A stretch of 64,000 nucleotides of DNA. Origin: Roseicyclus marinus. Its GTDB lineage: Bacteria; Pseudomonadota; Alphaproteobacteria; Rhodobacterales; Rhodobacteraceae. Numbering within the stretch: the first letter of the stretch is position 1; the number at the start of each line of letters is the position of its first letter. A program made the translations under genes and the position numbers. Shown in pieces: positions 25,432 through 34,416 of this stretch. The stretch covers positions 871,001 through 935,000 of the forward strand of contig NZ_AP027266.1 of the NCBI RefSeq assembly GCF_036322625.1, read 5' to 3'. The notes below the pieces were generated by a model. The model did not search any database. It saw nothing but the letters and a program-made list of their open reading frames with translations, and was not told where the DNA came from.

Positions 25432-26034
25432 CGATCTATCCCCCCGGTGGGAGCATCGCGCAACTTTAGAGCGCAAGCGACATTCCCTACCTTAACCTTC
25501 ATCATGGGTATGCCGGGGCTGGTCGATCCTGGACGAAAATCTGTCCACAGAAGGCCGCGGCACCTCAATGCATTGATAAAAAATGCGATTCGAGCGCGGT
25601 CTCAATACATCTAATGATGGGGTGTTTATTTTTGGAGCGCGTTCAATCCCAAGAGTGCGCGGGTATCCGAATGGAGCGGGGCAGCTATCCATACGGAACG
25701 CTGTCGGTCCGTGGTTGGCGAAAGGGGTATCGCAGGGCTGTTTTCCTAGGAAAATCGAGGTTTTCGCCCATTGCGGGCAACCCATGAAAAGGGGTGTCGG
25801 CGGGGGTTTCGGACAAGGTTAAGAATCGGAAAGAGGTCATAACTTTCGGTTAAAAAACGACCCCAAGGTGTGAACGGGGCGTAAACGGCGGAAGGGTTTT
25901 TGGAGATTTTCGCGAGCTGTGGCAGCGGTGCCGAGGTGCGGGCGGGCTGTTTGGGGTCGCGGGGGATGGGGATGTGGGATGCCGCCGGTGCGTGGCCGGC
26001 GGCACCCATGATCGTGGCTGGGGCGGTTGGCGCC
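25432..26034. other. Long intergenic region upstream of the LuxR-type regulator
   Basis: About 600 bp with no supported gene. The part from 25560 to 25870 is less GC-rich than the surroundings, with runs such as GATAAAAAAT and GTTAAAAAAC, fitting a regulated promoter for the LuxR-type gene. Small ORFs here have no family features or ribosome-binding sites. Confidence 0.5.
25981..26003 (-). terminator. Hairpin downstream of the T1SS adaptor gene
   Basis: Perfect 8-bp inverted repeat (GCCGCCGG / CCGGCGGC, 7-nt loop), 31 bp after the HlyD-family stop on the minus strand. No T-run. Possible terminator of the secretion operon. Confidence 0.35.
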
Positions 26035-27360
26035 TCAGCGTTCGCGGAAAGCGCGCGCGATCTGGTCGCGGAAGGGCTTCACGAGATAGGACAGCGCGGT
26101 GCGTTCGCTGGTGGTCACGTAGATTTCCACCGGCATGCCGGGCCGCAATTCGCGCCCGCCGAGCTGGGCCAGTTCCTGGGGTTCGACCTCGACGCGGATG
26201 TCGTAGAAATCGCCGCCCGTCGTCTCGTCCCGCGTTGCGGCGGCGGCGACGTAATCCACGACACCCGCGATCTCGGGGGTGGCGTTCTGTTCGAAGGCGG
26301 AAAAGCGCAGACGGGCGGGGCGGTCGACTTCGACCTGTTCGATCTGCACGGCGGGGACCTGGGCGGTGAAGACGAGATTGGCGTCTTCGGGCACGATGGT
26401 GGCGAGGATTTCGGCGGGCGAGATCACACCCCCGACCGAGTTGATGTTGAGGTCGTTGATCCGGCCCGCGATGGGCGCGCGGATGTCGGTGCGCGCGAGC
26501 GTCGCCTCGACCACCATGCGCCGTTCGTTCAGTTCGGTCAGCTGGGTTTCGATATCGCGCAGTTCCTGTTGCGCATCGGTCCGAGCCTGGTCGTCCATCG
26601 ACAGGATGTCCAGTTCCAGTTCGCTGATCCGGCTGCGGGCACGGGCGAGGGTGGAGAGGATGTCGCCCCGTTCGCCCTGCAGGCGCACGTTTTCGCGGTT
26701 GATCGAGAAGACGGCGTTGCGGGCGGTCAGTTGCAGGTCGGACAATTGCTCGACGCGGGAGTTTTCGGTCGAGACGAGCTGGATTTCCTCGCTGTTGGCG
26801 GCGAGGCGGGCTTCGAGGCCTTCGATTTCGGCGCGGACCTGTTCGATGCCGAGTTCCAGCTGTTCGCGGCGGCTGCGGTAGGAGGCGATGCCGCCTTCGA
26901 AGATGCGCAGTTCACCGGCATAGATGGACATGATCGTTTCGCGCGGGGTCACCAATTCGTCGAGACCTTCGGGCAGGTCGAAGCTGTCGCGCAATTCGCG
27001 CTGGGCCTGCAGCCGCATCCGGCGGATCGAGAATTCGGCGATGCGTCCATGAAGGATCGCCCGTTCGGTCCAGGCGGCGGTGTTGTCGAGGCGGATCAGC
27101 ACATCGCCCGCGTTCACGGCATCGCCGGCGCTGACGAGAATGTCCTGCACGATGCCGCCATCGGCATGCTGCACGACGCGAAGGTTGCGGTCCACGGAGA
27201 CTTCGCCCGTGAGGACCACGGCCCCGGCCAGATCGGCGCGCGCCGCCCAGCCGAAGATGCCGGTGACAAGCAGGCCCGTCAGAACCAGCCCGCCGATCAT
27301 GCGGCCGCGGATGGAATAGATCTGCTCTTCCGCGGGGGGGGTGTTGGTCTTGAGTGTCAT
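26035..27360 (-). CDS. HlyD-family type I secretion membrane fusion protein
   Basis: 441-aa periplasmic adaptor of the HlyD/PrtE family, linking the inner-membrane ABC exporter to an outer-membrane TolC-like channel. A cytosolic N-terminus is followed by one membrane helix (about 28-48, MIGGLVLTGLLVTGIFGWAA). Then come a lipoyl-like half (GEVSVDRNLRVVQHADGGIVQDILV), a long alpha-hairpin coiled coil (about 90-280), the second lipoyl half (IRAPIAGRINDLNI) and a C-terminal beta domain ending GMPVEIYVTTSERTALSYL, the family signature. It is the third gene of the operon, 15 bp after the RTX gene. No TolC-like gene is in the window. Confidence 0.94.
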   Translation of the reverse strand: MTLKTNTPPAEEQIYSIRGRMIGGLVLTGLLVTGIFGWAARADLAGAVVLTGEVSVDRNLRVVQHADGGIVQDILVSAGDAVNAGDVLIRLDNTAAWTERAILHGRIAEFSIRRMRLQAQRELRDSFDLPEGLDELVTPRETIMSIYAGELRIFEGGIASYRSRREQLELGIEQVRAEIEGLEARLAANSEEIQLVSTENSRVEQLSDLQLTARNAVFSINRENVRLQGERGDILSTLARARSRISELELDILSMDDQARTDAQQELRDIETQLTELNERRMVVEATLARTDIRAPIAGRINDLNINSVGGVISPAEILATIVPEDANLVFTAQVPAVQIEQVEVDRPARLRFSAFEQNATPEIAGVVDYVAAAATRDETTGGDFYDIRVEVEPQELAQLGGRELRPGMPVEIYVTTSERTALSYLVKPFRDQIARAFRER

Positions 27361-27375
27361 GTCGTCATTCCTTGT

Positions 27376-29289
27376 TCAGGCTTGTTCGGGGAACTGGAGC
27401 GCGTCCTGGGACGGCTCGGTCTGGATGGTGACGGCGAGATCGACCCGCCCGTCGCCGTCGAAATCGAAATCGATGACACGCGCGACCATGTCTTCCTCGG
27501 TCGCGGTGCGGAACGAGAGACGGCTTGGCACCGCATCGGCCGCGTCGCCGCTGGCCTCGCGCATGCGCGTTTCGAGGTCGGAGGGCGCATCGGCGGTGGA
27601 GGGCCAGAGCGCCGCGTCGGACAGGTCGTCGAACCCGAGGGAGAATTCGCCGGTGACGCGGACCGTGTCGCCCCGACCGAAATCGGTGATCTGGTAGAAC
27701 ATCGGCGCATCGTCGGGTTTTGCCGAAGCGGCAAGGCCCGAGAAGTCGAATTCATCATCGGCGGACCCGGCCACGAAGATCTCGATATCCGAGATCTTGT
27801 CGGCGGGGCCGTCATCGAGCCGGACCTCGCCCCGGGCGATGTCGGTGAGGGTGCTGTTCAGCGCCGCGGACAGATCGAGGCTGTCGAGGCCGCTTTCGCC
27901 GTCGATGATGTCGACCTCGGCATCGGGGGCGAGCACGATCGTGTCATCCCCGAGACCGCCGAGGATAACGTCGCGGCCCTGGCCATCGTGCATGATGTCG
28001 TCGCCCGCGCCGCCCAGGATGCGGTCATCGCCGTCGCCGCCATGGATATGGTCCGATCCTTCGCCGCCGATGAGCAGGTCATCGCCCGCCCCGCCGTCGA
28101 TCAGATCGTCGCCGATCTCGCCCATGAGCAGATCGTCGCCCGCGCCGCCGTGCAGATCGTCATCGCCCGAACCGCCCATGAGGACATCGTCGCCGCCCAT
28201 GCCTTCGATCCGGTCGTCGCCGTCATGGCCCAGCATTTCCTCGGCCGTGTCGGTGCCAAGGAGGTAGTTGGCGAGAAGCGTTCCCTCGACCAGTTCGAGC
28301 GCGAGGGTCGGGGAATTGTCGTCGGCGCAGTCCGGCTCGAGGCAGGTGTCGCAATCGTCGGCTTGGGCGGTGTCGTCACAGCTGTCGCAATCGTCGGCTT
28401 CGGCGCTGTCGTCGCAGCTGTCGCAATCGTCGGCTTCGGCGCTGTCGTCGCAGCTGTCGCAATCATCCGCCGTGGCCGTGTCGGCACAGCTGTCGCAGCC
28501 GCAATCGGCAGCGTGGGGCGTATCGCCCGCGCAATCGTCATCGCCCGCGCCGGCCTGGTCGTTGTCGTCATCCCGGCCCGGCTGATCGTCGTCGTCGTTG
28601 CCGCCGTTGTCGTCACCCGGCTCGGGCGGCTGAGGCGCCGGGGGCGTTTCGGGCTCGGGCTCGGGCTCGGGATCGTTGCGGTCATCGCGCGGAGGGGTGT
28701 CGTCGGAACCGGCAGCCGCCCCTGGTCCGGCAGCTGCGCCACCGGCGGCCACGGCCGCGCCGAAGCCTGCCGCCTGCAGGCTGGTCGGCTCGAAAGGCAA
28801 CGACAGGGAGCGCGCCTTTGGCCCGCCATCGAGCGAAAAGGACAGGGGCGAGATATTGGCAGGTCCCGTGCGCGAAAGGGTCGGCAGGTTCACCGCGGGC
28901 ACGTCCTGAAGGAAGAAGCGGCCGCTCTTCATCTTTGCGGCCTGTTCACCCTCGAGGGCGGCCATGGCTTCGGGATCTTCGAGCTCGGTCGGTTTGTCCT
29001 TGGGCACGGCGCGGGCCATTTCCTCGCGCCAGGCGTCGACTTCGGGGACCTCGCAGATCGCGAGTTCTTCCTCGTTGAGGGTGCGATGGGGTTCGTTGAC
29101 CGGATGCGCCTGGGCCGCCGTGGGGGACCAGAAGGAGCGCATGTAGACGAGGAAGGCCACGAGGCTTCCCATGCCCGACAGGATCTTGCGGTTCGAGGTC
29201 GAGGGCGCGGTTTGCTTGAGCTCGGCCATCTCGTCGAGACGGGCCTTGCCCTCGGAGGCTTTCGCGTTCTTTGCGTGGATCGTGATCAT
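27376..29289 (-). CDS. RTX calcium-binding protein with Cys/Asp-rich repeats and a membrane anchor
   Basis: 637 aa encoded inside the T1SS operon. Residues 1-35 are polar, 36-52 form a single hydrophobic helix (ILSGMGSLVAFLVYM) and an Ala/Gly-rich region follows. An acidic low-complexity stretch leads to a Cys/Asp region (about 258-322) with three nearly exact 12-residue repeats built on DDCDSCDDSAEA plus degenerate flanks, giving more than ten Cys. Next come RTX repeats (about 340-470; GGSGDDDLHGGAGDDLLMG and similar) and an acidic C-terminal domain ending in a predicted beta region. RTX exoproteins usually have few Cys, so this is unusual. The membrane helix suggests a surface- or membrane-held component rather than a freely secreted enzyme. 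No catalytic domain recognised. The start overlaps the exporter stop by 4 bp. Confidence 0.82.
   Translation of the reverse strand: MITIHAKNAKASEGKARLDEMAELKQTAPSTSNRKILSGMGSLVAFLVYMRSFWSPTAAQAHPVNEPHRTLNEEELAICEVPEVDAWREEMARAVPKDKPTELEDPEAMAALEGEQAAKMKSGRFFLQDVPAVNLPTLSRTGPANISPLSFSLDGGPKARSLSLPFEPTSLQAAGFGAAVAAGGAAAGPGAAAGSDDTPPRDDRNDPEPEPEPETPPAPQPPEPGDDNGGNDDDDQPGRDDDNDQAGAGDDDCAGDTPHAADCGCDSCADTATADDCDSCDDSAEADDCDSCDDSAEADDCDSCDDTAQADDCDTCLEPDCADDNSPTLALELVEGTLLANYLLGTDTAEEMLGHDGDDRIEGMGGDDVLMGGSGDDDLHGGAGDDLLMGEIGDDLIDGGAGDDLLIGGEGSDHIHGGDGDDRILGGAGDDIMHDGQGRDVILGGLGDDTIVLAPDAEVDIIDGESGLDSLDLSAALNSTLTDIARGEVRLDDGPADKISDIEIFVAGSADDEFDFSGLAASAKPDDAPMFYQITDFGRGDTVRVTGEFSLGFDDLSDAALWPSTADAPSDLETRMREASGDAADAVPSRLSFRTATEEDMVARVIDFDFDGDGRVDLAVTIQTEPSQDALQFPEQA
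28381..28488 (-). repeat. 36-bp tandem repeats encoding a Cys/Asp motif
   Basis: Two essentially exact 36-bp units (28381-28416, 28417-28452), a decayed third (28453-28488) and a partial copy before 28381. Each codes for a 12-residue block with a C-D-S-C pair among Asp/Glu/Ala. The pattern points to recent unit duplication. Confidence 0.85.
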
Positions 29290-31043
29290 GATGCAGCCTT
29301 TTCGTCGACACGGGGTGCGGCGGCAGGGGCCGGACGGGTCGAGGTGACCGGGGTGGATTTGACCTTCATGATTTCGGATTTCGGCCCGATCCGGACGAGC
29401 GCGCCGTCCTGGATGATGCCGACGAGGTCGACGTTTTCGAGCGCGCTGGGCCGGTGGGCCACGACGATGACGATGCCGCCGCGGTCCCGGACAGAGGCGA
29501 TCGCCTCGCTCACGGCGCGTTCGCCATCGGCGTCGAGGTTCGAGTTCGGCTCGTCGAGGAGCACCACGAAGGGGTCGCCGTAGAGCGCGCAGGCAAGCGC
29601 GATCCGCTGGCGCTGGCCGCCCGACAGGTTCGTGCCATGCGCGCCGAGCTGGGTTTCATAGCCGTCGGGCATCGCCACGATCATGTCGTGCACGCCCGCC
29701 GCCTTGGCCGCCGCGATGACCTTTTCGGGGTCGGGATCGGCAAGGCGCGCGATGTTGCGGGCGATGGTGGTGTCAAAGAGGGTGTAATCCTGCGGCAGGT
29801 AGCCGAAGCTGCGCGAGATCGCCTGTTCCGACCATTGGCCGAGATCGGCCTGATCCAGCCGGACATGGCCGCGCAGCACCGGCCAGACCCCGGCCATCGC
29901 GCGCAGGAGCGAGGATTTGCCGCCGCCGCTGGGACCGATGAGGCCGAGCGCCTGGCCCGCTTCGAGACGCAGCGAGACATCGGCGAGGATGACCTTGCCC
30001 GTGGCGGGCGCGACCACGGTGATCGCATCGGCCGAGAAGCTTTGCGTCGGGTCGGGCAATTCCATGCTGTCGGGCGCCGAGGGCAGGGCGGCGATGGTTT
30101 CGCGCACCTTGGTAAAGGCGTTCTTGGCCATGATGATGTTTTTCCAGTTGCCGATGATCGCATCGATCGGCGCAAGGGCGCGGGCCGAGGCCACCGAGGC
30201 CGCGATGATCGCGCCGGCGGTCATGTCGCCCATGATCGTCAGGTAGGCGCCAAGCCCCAGAACCGCCGATTGCAGCATCATGCGCAGCACCTTGGAGATC
30301 GCGCCGATGGTGCGGGTGATGTCGCTGGACCCGGCCTGAAGGCGCAGGTGGTCTTCGTTGGCCTTGCGGAAGAGGCGGATGGCATGGCCGGAGAAGCCCA
30401 TGGCGCGGATCACGTCGGCGTTGCGGGCATTGGCCTCGGCGACGGAGCTGCGATAGGCGGCGGCGCGGCTCGCATCGCGGTTGGCGTTGCGGGTCAGGAC
30501 CTCGGTCATGATGGTCAGACAGGCAAGGATGACCGCGCCGCCCACCGTCAGCGCCCCGAGATAGGGGTGCAGGAAGAAGACGAAGGCCACGAAGATCGGC
30601 ATCCAGGGGAAGTCGAGCATCGCCACGAGGGCCGGGCCGCCGAAGAAGTTGCGCAAGGTGTCGACCATGCGGCCGCGTTCCAGCGCCTCGCCGATGGAGA
30701 AGCCGTAGCGCGGCATCTCGATGGTCATCTGGTGCACATCGGGGGCGACCTGGTTGTCGAAGCGCGCCCCGATCCGGTGCAGGATCTGGGAGCGGATCAC
30801 GTCGAGCCCGCCCTGGAAGGCGAAGAGCCCGAGCGCGAAGAGCGAGATCAGGGCGAGGGTCGGCACGGAGCCGCTGAGCAGCACGCGGTCATAGACCTGC
30901 ATCATGTAGAAGGCACCCGTAAGGGCCAGGATGTTGATGATCCCCGAGATGCCGAAGAGGTAGAGCATCACGGAGCGCAGCCCCTTGGTCAGCCCCGCGA
31001 CGCGGGCGTCCTTTTCGCGTTTCTTGTTGGCCTTGTCCGACAT
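29286..31043 (-). CDS. Type I secretion ABC transporter (PrtD-type permease/ATPase)
   Basis: 585-aa exporter with a fused transmembrane domain (about 25-300, five to six helices) and an ATPase domain. Walker A is GPSGGGKS (370-377), the Q-loop LPQDY is near 417, the signature LSGGQRQR is at 473-480 and Walker B is FVVLLDEP near 493-499. There is no N-terminal peptidase C39-like domain, as in the PrtD class that exports RTX proteins with uncleaved C-terminal signals. It is first in the ABC-RTX-HlyD operon and is the natural exporter candidate for the RTX peroxidase at 9571-19797, which has the expected C-terminus. Confidence 0.94.
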   Translation of the reverse strand: MSDKANKKREKDARVAGLTKGLRSVMLYLFGISGIINILALTGAFYMMQVYDRVLLSGSVPTLALISLFALGLFAFQGGLDVIRSQILHRIGARFDNQVAPDVHQMTIEMPRYGFSIGEALERGRMVDTLRNFFGGPALVAMLDFPWMPIFVAFVFFLHPYLGALTVGGAVILACLTIMTEVLTRNANRDASRAAAYRSSVAEANARNADVIRAMGFSGHAIRLFRKANEDHLRLQAGSSDITRTIGAISKVLRMMLQSAVLGLGAYLTIMGDMTAGAIIAASVASARALAPIDAIIGNWKNIIMAKNAFTKVRETIAALPSAPDSMELPDPTQSFSADAITVVAPATGKVILADVSLRLEAGQALGLIGPSGGGKSSLLRAMAGVWPVLRGHVRLDQADLGQWSEQAISRSFGYLPQDYTLFDTTIARNIARLADPDPEKVIAAAKAAGVHDMIVAMPDGYETQLGAHGTNLSGGQRQRIALACALYGDPFVVLLDEPNSNLDADGERAVSEAIASVRDRGGIVIVVAHRPSALENVDLVGIIQDGALVRIGPKSEIMKVKSTPVTSTRPAPAAAPRVDEKAAS

Positions 31044-31290
31044 GGTGCAGTTCCCTCAGCTTGTCCCCGCCCGGCATGAGCGCCGGGCACCTGATTGCGA
31101 CGGTGGTGCCAGATCGCGGTCGGGTTGCCCTCGACGGTTGGTCGACTTGCGGACGGGACCTTGGTCGGACCGAGGTAGGGCCTAGGACCCAAGATCGGGC
31201 GAAAGCGGTGTCGGGAGGCTGCGCAGGGCGGGGTGACCCCCGGGTCGAACGGGGGGCAAATGTCTGATTCGGAAGAGATTCGGGGAGCGG
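31044..31290. other. Intergenic region upstream of the T1SS operon
   Basis: 247 bp between the RND pump stop and the T1SS exporter start, both on the minus strand. It should hold the T1SS promoter. A short inverted repeat (GACCCCCGGGTC) occurs near 31232. No ORF supported. Confidence 0.4.
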
Positions 31291-34200
31291 TCAGTCGGTG
31301 GCAGCGGCTGGCGCGCGGCCCTTGCCCAAGGTGGCGGCAATCGCGCCGAGCCGCGTGCCGAGCCTGTGGGCCGAGAGCGACAGGGCGGGCACGAGCAGGA
31401 GGCTGAGGAAGGTGGACACGGCCACGCCCGCGATCACGGTCAGCGCCAGCGGCTGGCGGAAGGCCGCGCCATCCAGACCCGGCAGGGCGGCGGGCACCAT
31501 GCCCGCGATCATCGCGGCGCTCGTCATCAGGATCGGGCGCGCGCGGTCGAGGGCGGCGGCGCGCAGGGCCATGTCCATGGCGGCGCCCTGTTCGTGGAGC
31601 CGCTGCGCGCGGTCGATGAGCAAGATGCCGTTCTTGGCCACGATCCCGAACAGGAGCAGCATTCCGATCATCACCGGAAGCGAGATGGGCAGGCCAGTGG
31701 CGATCAGGACCAGCATGCCGCCGCAGAGCGAGAACAGGAGCGAGATCAGGATCACCACCACCTGGCCCGCCGCGCGGAACAGGAGGAACAGGACCGCCAC
31801 GAGCAGGAGGAGCATGTTGCCCATGGCCCCGCGCAAATCCGCCATCATGTCGGCGCGCAGCCGGGTGTCGCCGTCGGGCAGGATCGCAAGGCCCGGCAGG
31901 TCGCGGGCCAGATCGGCCACGGCGAGCCGGACAAGGCGGGTGATGTCGCGCGTGTCGGCCGGATCGGCGGGATCGATCGAGAGGCGGCGCAGGTAGTGAC
32001 CGTCGCGGCGCGACAGACTGGCCTCGGTCAGGTGCAGGTCGAACCGTCCCAAGGCGGCGAGGGGCACGGTCTGGCCAGAGGGCAGGCGCAGCGCGGTGAA
32101 GGCGAGATCGCGCCCGGACGCCCCAATCGGATCGGGGTCCGTGGCGCTTGCAGGGGACATCGGGTCGAGATGGACGGCAAGGTCCCGGCCATCTTGCAGG
32201 TCGATGCGTCCCAGCGGCTGGGCCGGTGCCACGGTCAGGGATCGGAGGGCCAGGGCAAGGTCGTCTTGCGCGAGGCCCAGCTGGCGCAGGACAGCGGGAT
32301 CGGGGGTGAAGCGCAATTCGGGCGCTGGCGCGGAGGTGATCACGCGCGGCGCACCGGCCAGCGCCGGATCGGCCAGGAGGCCCGACAGAACCGCTGCGCC
32401 GGTTTCCAGTGTGGCAAGATCGCGGGCCGCAAGATCGATGGCGAGCGGTGCCCGTCCCGCGGCGGTCAGGACGATCGCCCGCGCATCGGGTTCGGCATCG
32501 AGCCGCGCCCGGATCGCGCGGGCCGTATCGGGCGCGCCATCGGTTGCGATGGAGAGCCGCGTCAGCCCGCCCGCGTCGGTCGAAATGAGCGTCGTGACCG
32601 CCGAGACGCCCTGCACCGCCGCGATATCCCCCGCGAGGCGGTTGGTGAGCCGGTCGCGCGCATCGGGGGACAGATGCGGCGGCAGGCTCAGGTCCACCTG
32701 CAGGTGACGGGGCGGATCGAGCGGGATGAAGCTGCCCGGATGGGTCAGGGCCGCGCCCACCGACAGGACGGCGATCGCGCTTGCCGCCGCAAGGCAGAGC
32801 CAGCGATGGGCCAGCACGTGGCCGAGCAGGCGGTCATAGGCCCGCAGCGCCCGCCCCGGAGGCTTTGGCACGATGTCCGCCGGGGCCAGCCTGTCGGGAA
32901 AGCGCGCGGCCAGTGGCGGGATCACGAGCCGCGAGACCGCGAGCGAGATCACGGTCGCGATGCACAGCGTGGCGCCAAAGGCCCAGAAATAGCGCCCAGC
33001 CTCGCCCGGCATCCCGGCAAGCGGCGCGAAGATCGCAAGGATCGCGGCACTGGTCGCCACCACGGGGCCGGCGATGTCGCGCATCGCCTTGGCCACCGCC
33101 TGTCGCGGGTTGCGGCCCTGTGCGAGATGTTTGTGGATGTTCTCGATCTCGACGATGGCGTCATCGACCAGGATGCCCGAGGCGAGCGTCAGGGCCAGAA
33201 GGCTGACGATGTTGAGGCTGATCCCCAGCGCCTGCATCACGAAGAGCGTCGGCAGGACCGACAGCGGCAGGGCCAGGGCCGCAAGCAGGATCGCGCGCCG
33301 CGCCCGGAGCGCCAGCGCGATGACGGCGATCACGAGAAGCGCGCCTTCGAGCAGGGCGCGCCGGGTCGAACCGAGGGCTGCGACGGCGCGATCCGCCGGG
33401 CGGTTCACGAGGGCGAGCTGCAGCCCGTTTCCTTCGGCGGCCAGGCGTGCATCAAGGCGCGCGATCCTTGTGTCGAGCGCCTCCAGCACCCCTGCAAGGT
33501 CGGCGGATTGGTCGACATCGATGCGCAGGAAGATGGCGGATGCCCCGTCATGGCGGACGATCCAGTCCTGTTCGGCATCCATGCCGGTGCCCGTACCGGT
33601 GCTGGCGGGGCCGGTTTCGATGCGCGCCAATGTGGCAAGCGGCAGGACATGGCCCGCCCCGGTGACCTGCGGCAGACGGCCAAGGGCCGTGACCGGATCG
33701 CCGTCATCGGCCAGGGGCGACAGCCCGAGCAGGGCCGGGCCGGGTTCTGCGCCCGAGGGCAGATCGGCGGGGGCGATGCGCCCGAGGCGGTCCGTGATCT
33801 GCCGCGACAGGTCGGCCAGCGTCAGATCGGCGGCGGCGAGCGCGGCGGCATCGGGTCGGATCGTCAGGCGGTCGCGGCGCAGCCCGCGCAGGGTGATGTC
33901 GGTCAGCCCCTCGATCTCGCGCAGCGCGGGGAGGATGGTCGTTTCGACCGTCCGGCTGGCCCGGACAAGATCGCCGTCGCCCGGAATGACCGCGAGGTCC
34001 AGCAGGGCCAGTTCGCGCGAGGCGCGGGCGCGGATATCGGCGATGCGAAAGGCGATGGCCGAGGTCGGGGCCAGGGCGTTGATCCGGTCGGAGACGGCGG
34101 CGAGCGTGTCTTGCGCCAGTCCGGCATCGCGCAGGTTCAGGGTCACGCGCAGATCGGTGGCCGTGATCTCGCTGGAGATGGCCCCCACCTGCGGCAGGGC

Positions 34201-34416
34201 GGCAAGGGCGCGTTCGAGCGGCTGGGCAAGGTCGCGGTCCATGGCGGCAAGCGTCGCATCCTCGGCCACGAGGCGGAGCACGATGCGGTTCTGGCCGAGG
34301 TCGGGCAGGTGGGTCAGGGGCATCTGGCCTGCCGCGCGCAGCCCCAGGATCGTCAGGAGCGCGATGGCGACCAGCGGCAGGATGGGGCGGCGCAGGGCCC
34401 AGTCGGACAGGGTCAT
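31291..34416 (-). CDS. RND-family efflux pump permease
   Basis: 1041-aa inner-membrane proton-driven exporter of the AcrB/MexF class. It starts with a cytosolic leader and first helix (ALRRPILPLVAIALLTILG) followed by the LPDLGQN porter segment. The proton-relay helix contains ILVDDAIVEIENIHKHL with the paired Asp, and the last third holds the second helical bundle (GILLIDRAQRLHEQGA, ILMTSAAMIAGMVPAALP). Length is normal. Its start overlaps the adaptor stop by 4 bp. No outer-membrane factor lies nearby. The substrate is unknown; the hemA gene at the head of the same operon raises the possibility of tetrapyrrole-related export. Confidence 0.92.
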   Translation of the reverse strand: MTLSDWALRRPILPLVAIALLTILGLRAAGQMPLTHLPDLGQNRIVLRLVAEDATLAAMDRDLAQPLERALAALPQVGAISSEITATDLRVTLNLRDAGLAQDTLAAVSDRINALAPTSAIAFRIADIRARASRELALLDLAVIPGDGDLVRASRTVETTILPALREIEGLTDITLRGLRRDRLTIRPDAAALAAADLTLADLSRQITDRLGRIAPADLPSGAEPGPALLGLSPLADDGDPVTALGRLPQVTGAGHVLPLATLARIETGPASTGTGTGMDAEQDWIVRHDGASAIFLRIDVDQSADLAGVLEALDTRIARLDARLAAEGNGLQLALVNRPADRAVAALGSTRRALLEGALLVIAVIALALRARRAILLAALALPLSVLPTLFVMQALGISLNIVSLLALTLASGILVDDAIVEIENIHKHLAQGRNPRQAVAKAMRDIAGPVVATSAAILAIFAPLAGMPGEAGRYFWAFGATLCIATVISLAVSRLVIPPLAARFPDRLAPADIVPKPPGRALRAYDRLLGHVLAHRWLCLAAASAIAVLSVGAALTHPGSFIPLDPPRHLQVDLSLPPHLSPDARDRLTNRLAGDIAAVQGVSAVTTLISTDAGGLTRLSIATDGAPDTARAIRARLDAEPDARAIVLTAAGRAPLAIDLAARDLATLETGAAVLSGLLADPALAGAPRVITSAPAPELRFTPDPAVLRQLGLAQDDLALALRSLTVAPAQPLGRIDLQDGRDLAVHLDPMSPASATDPDPIGASGRDLAFTALRLPSGQTVPLAALGRFDLHLTEASLSRRDGHYLRRLSIDPADPADTRDITRLVRLAVADLARDLPGLAILPDGDTRLRADMMADLRGAMGNMLLLLVAVLFLLFRAAGQVVVILISLLFSLCGGMLVLIATGLPISLPVMIGMLLLFGIVAKNGILLIDRAQRLHEQGAAMDMALRAAALDRARPILMTSAAMIAGMVPAALPGLDGAAFRQPLALTVIAGVAVSTFLSLLLVPALSLSAHRLGTRLGAIAATLGKGRAPAAATD

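Noticed and set aside
25492-25785. 97-codon minus-strand ORF in the long intergenic region
   Set aside because: No ribosome-binding site, no domain, and the composition is unlike the neighbouring genes.
25900-29583. 1227-codon plus-strand ORF opposite the HlyD and RTX genes
   Set aside because: Low-complexity Val/Ala/Gly translation antisense to proteins with full family signatures; a shadow of GC-rich codon use.
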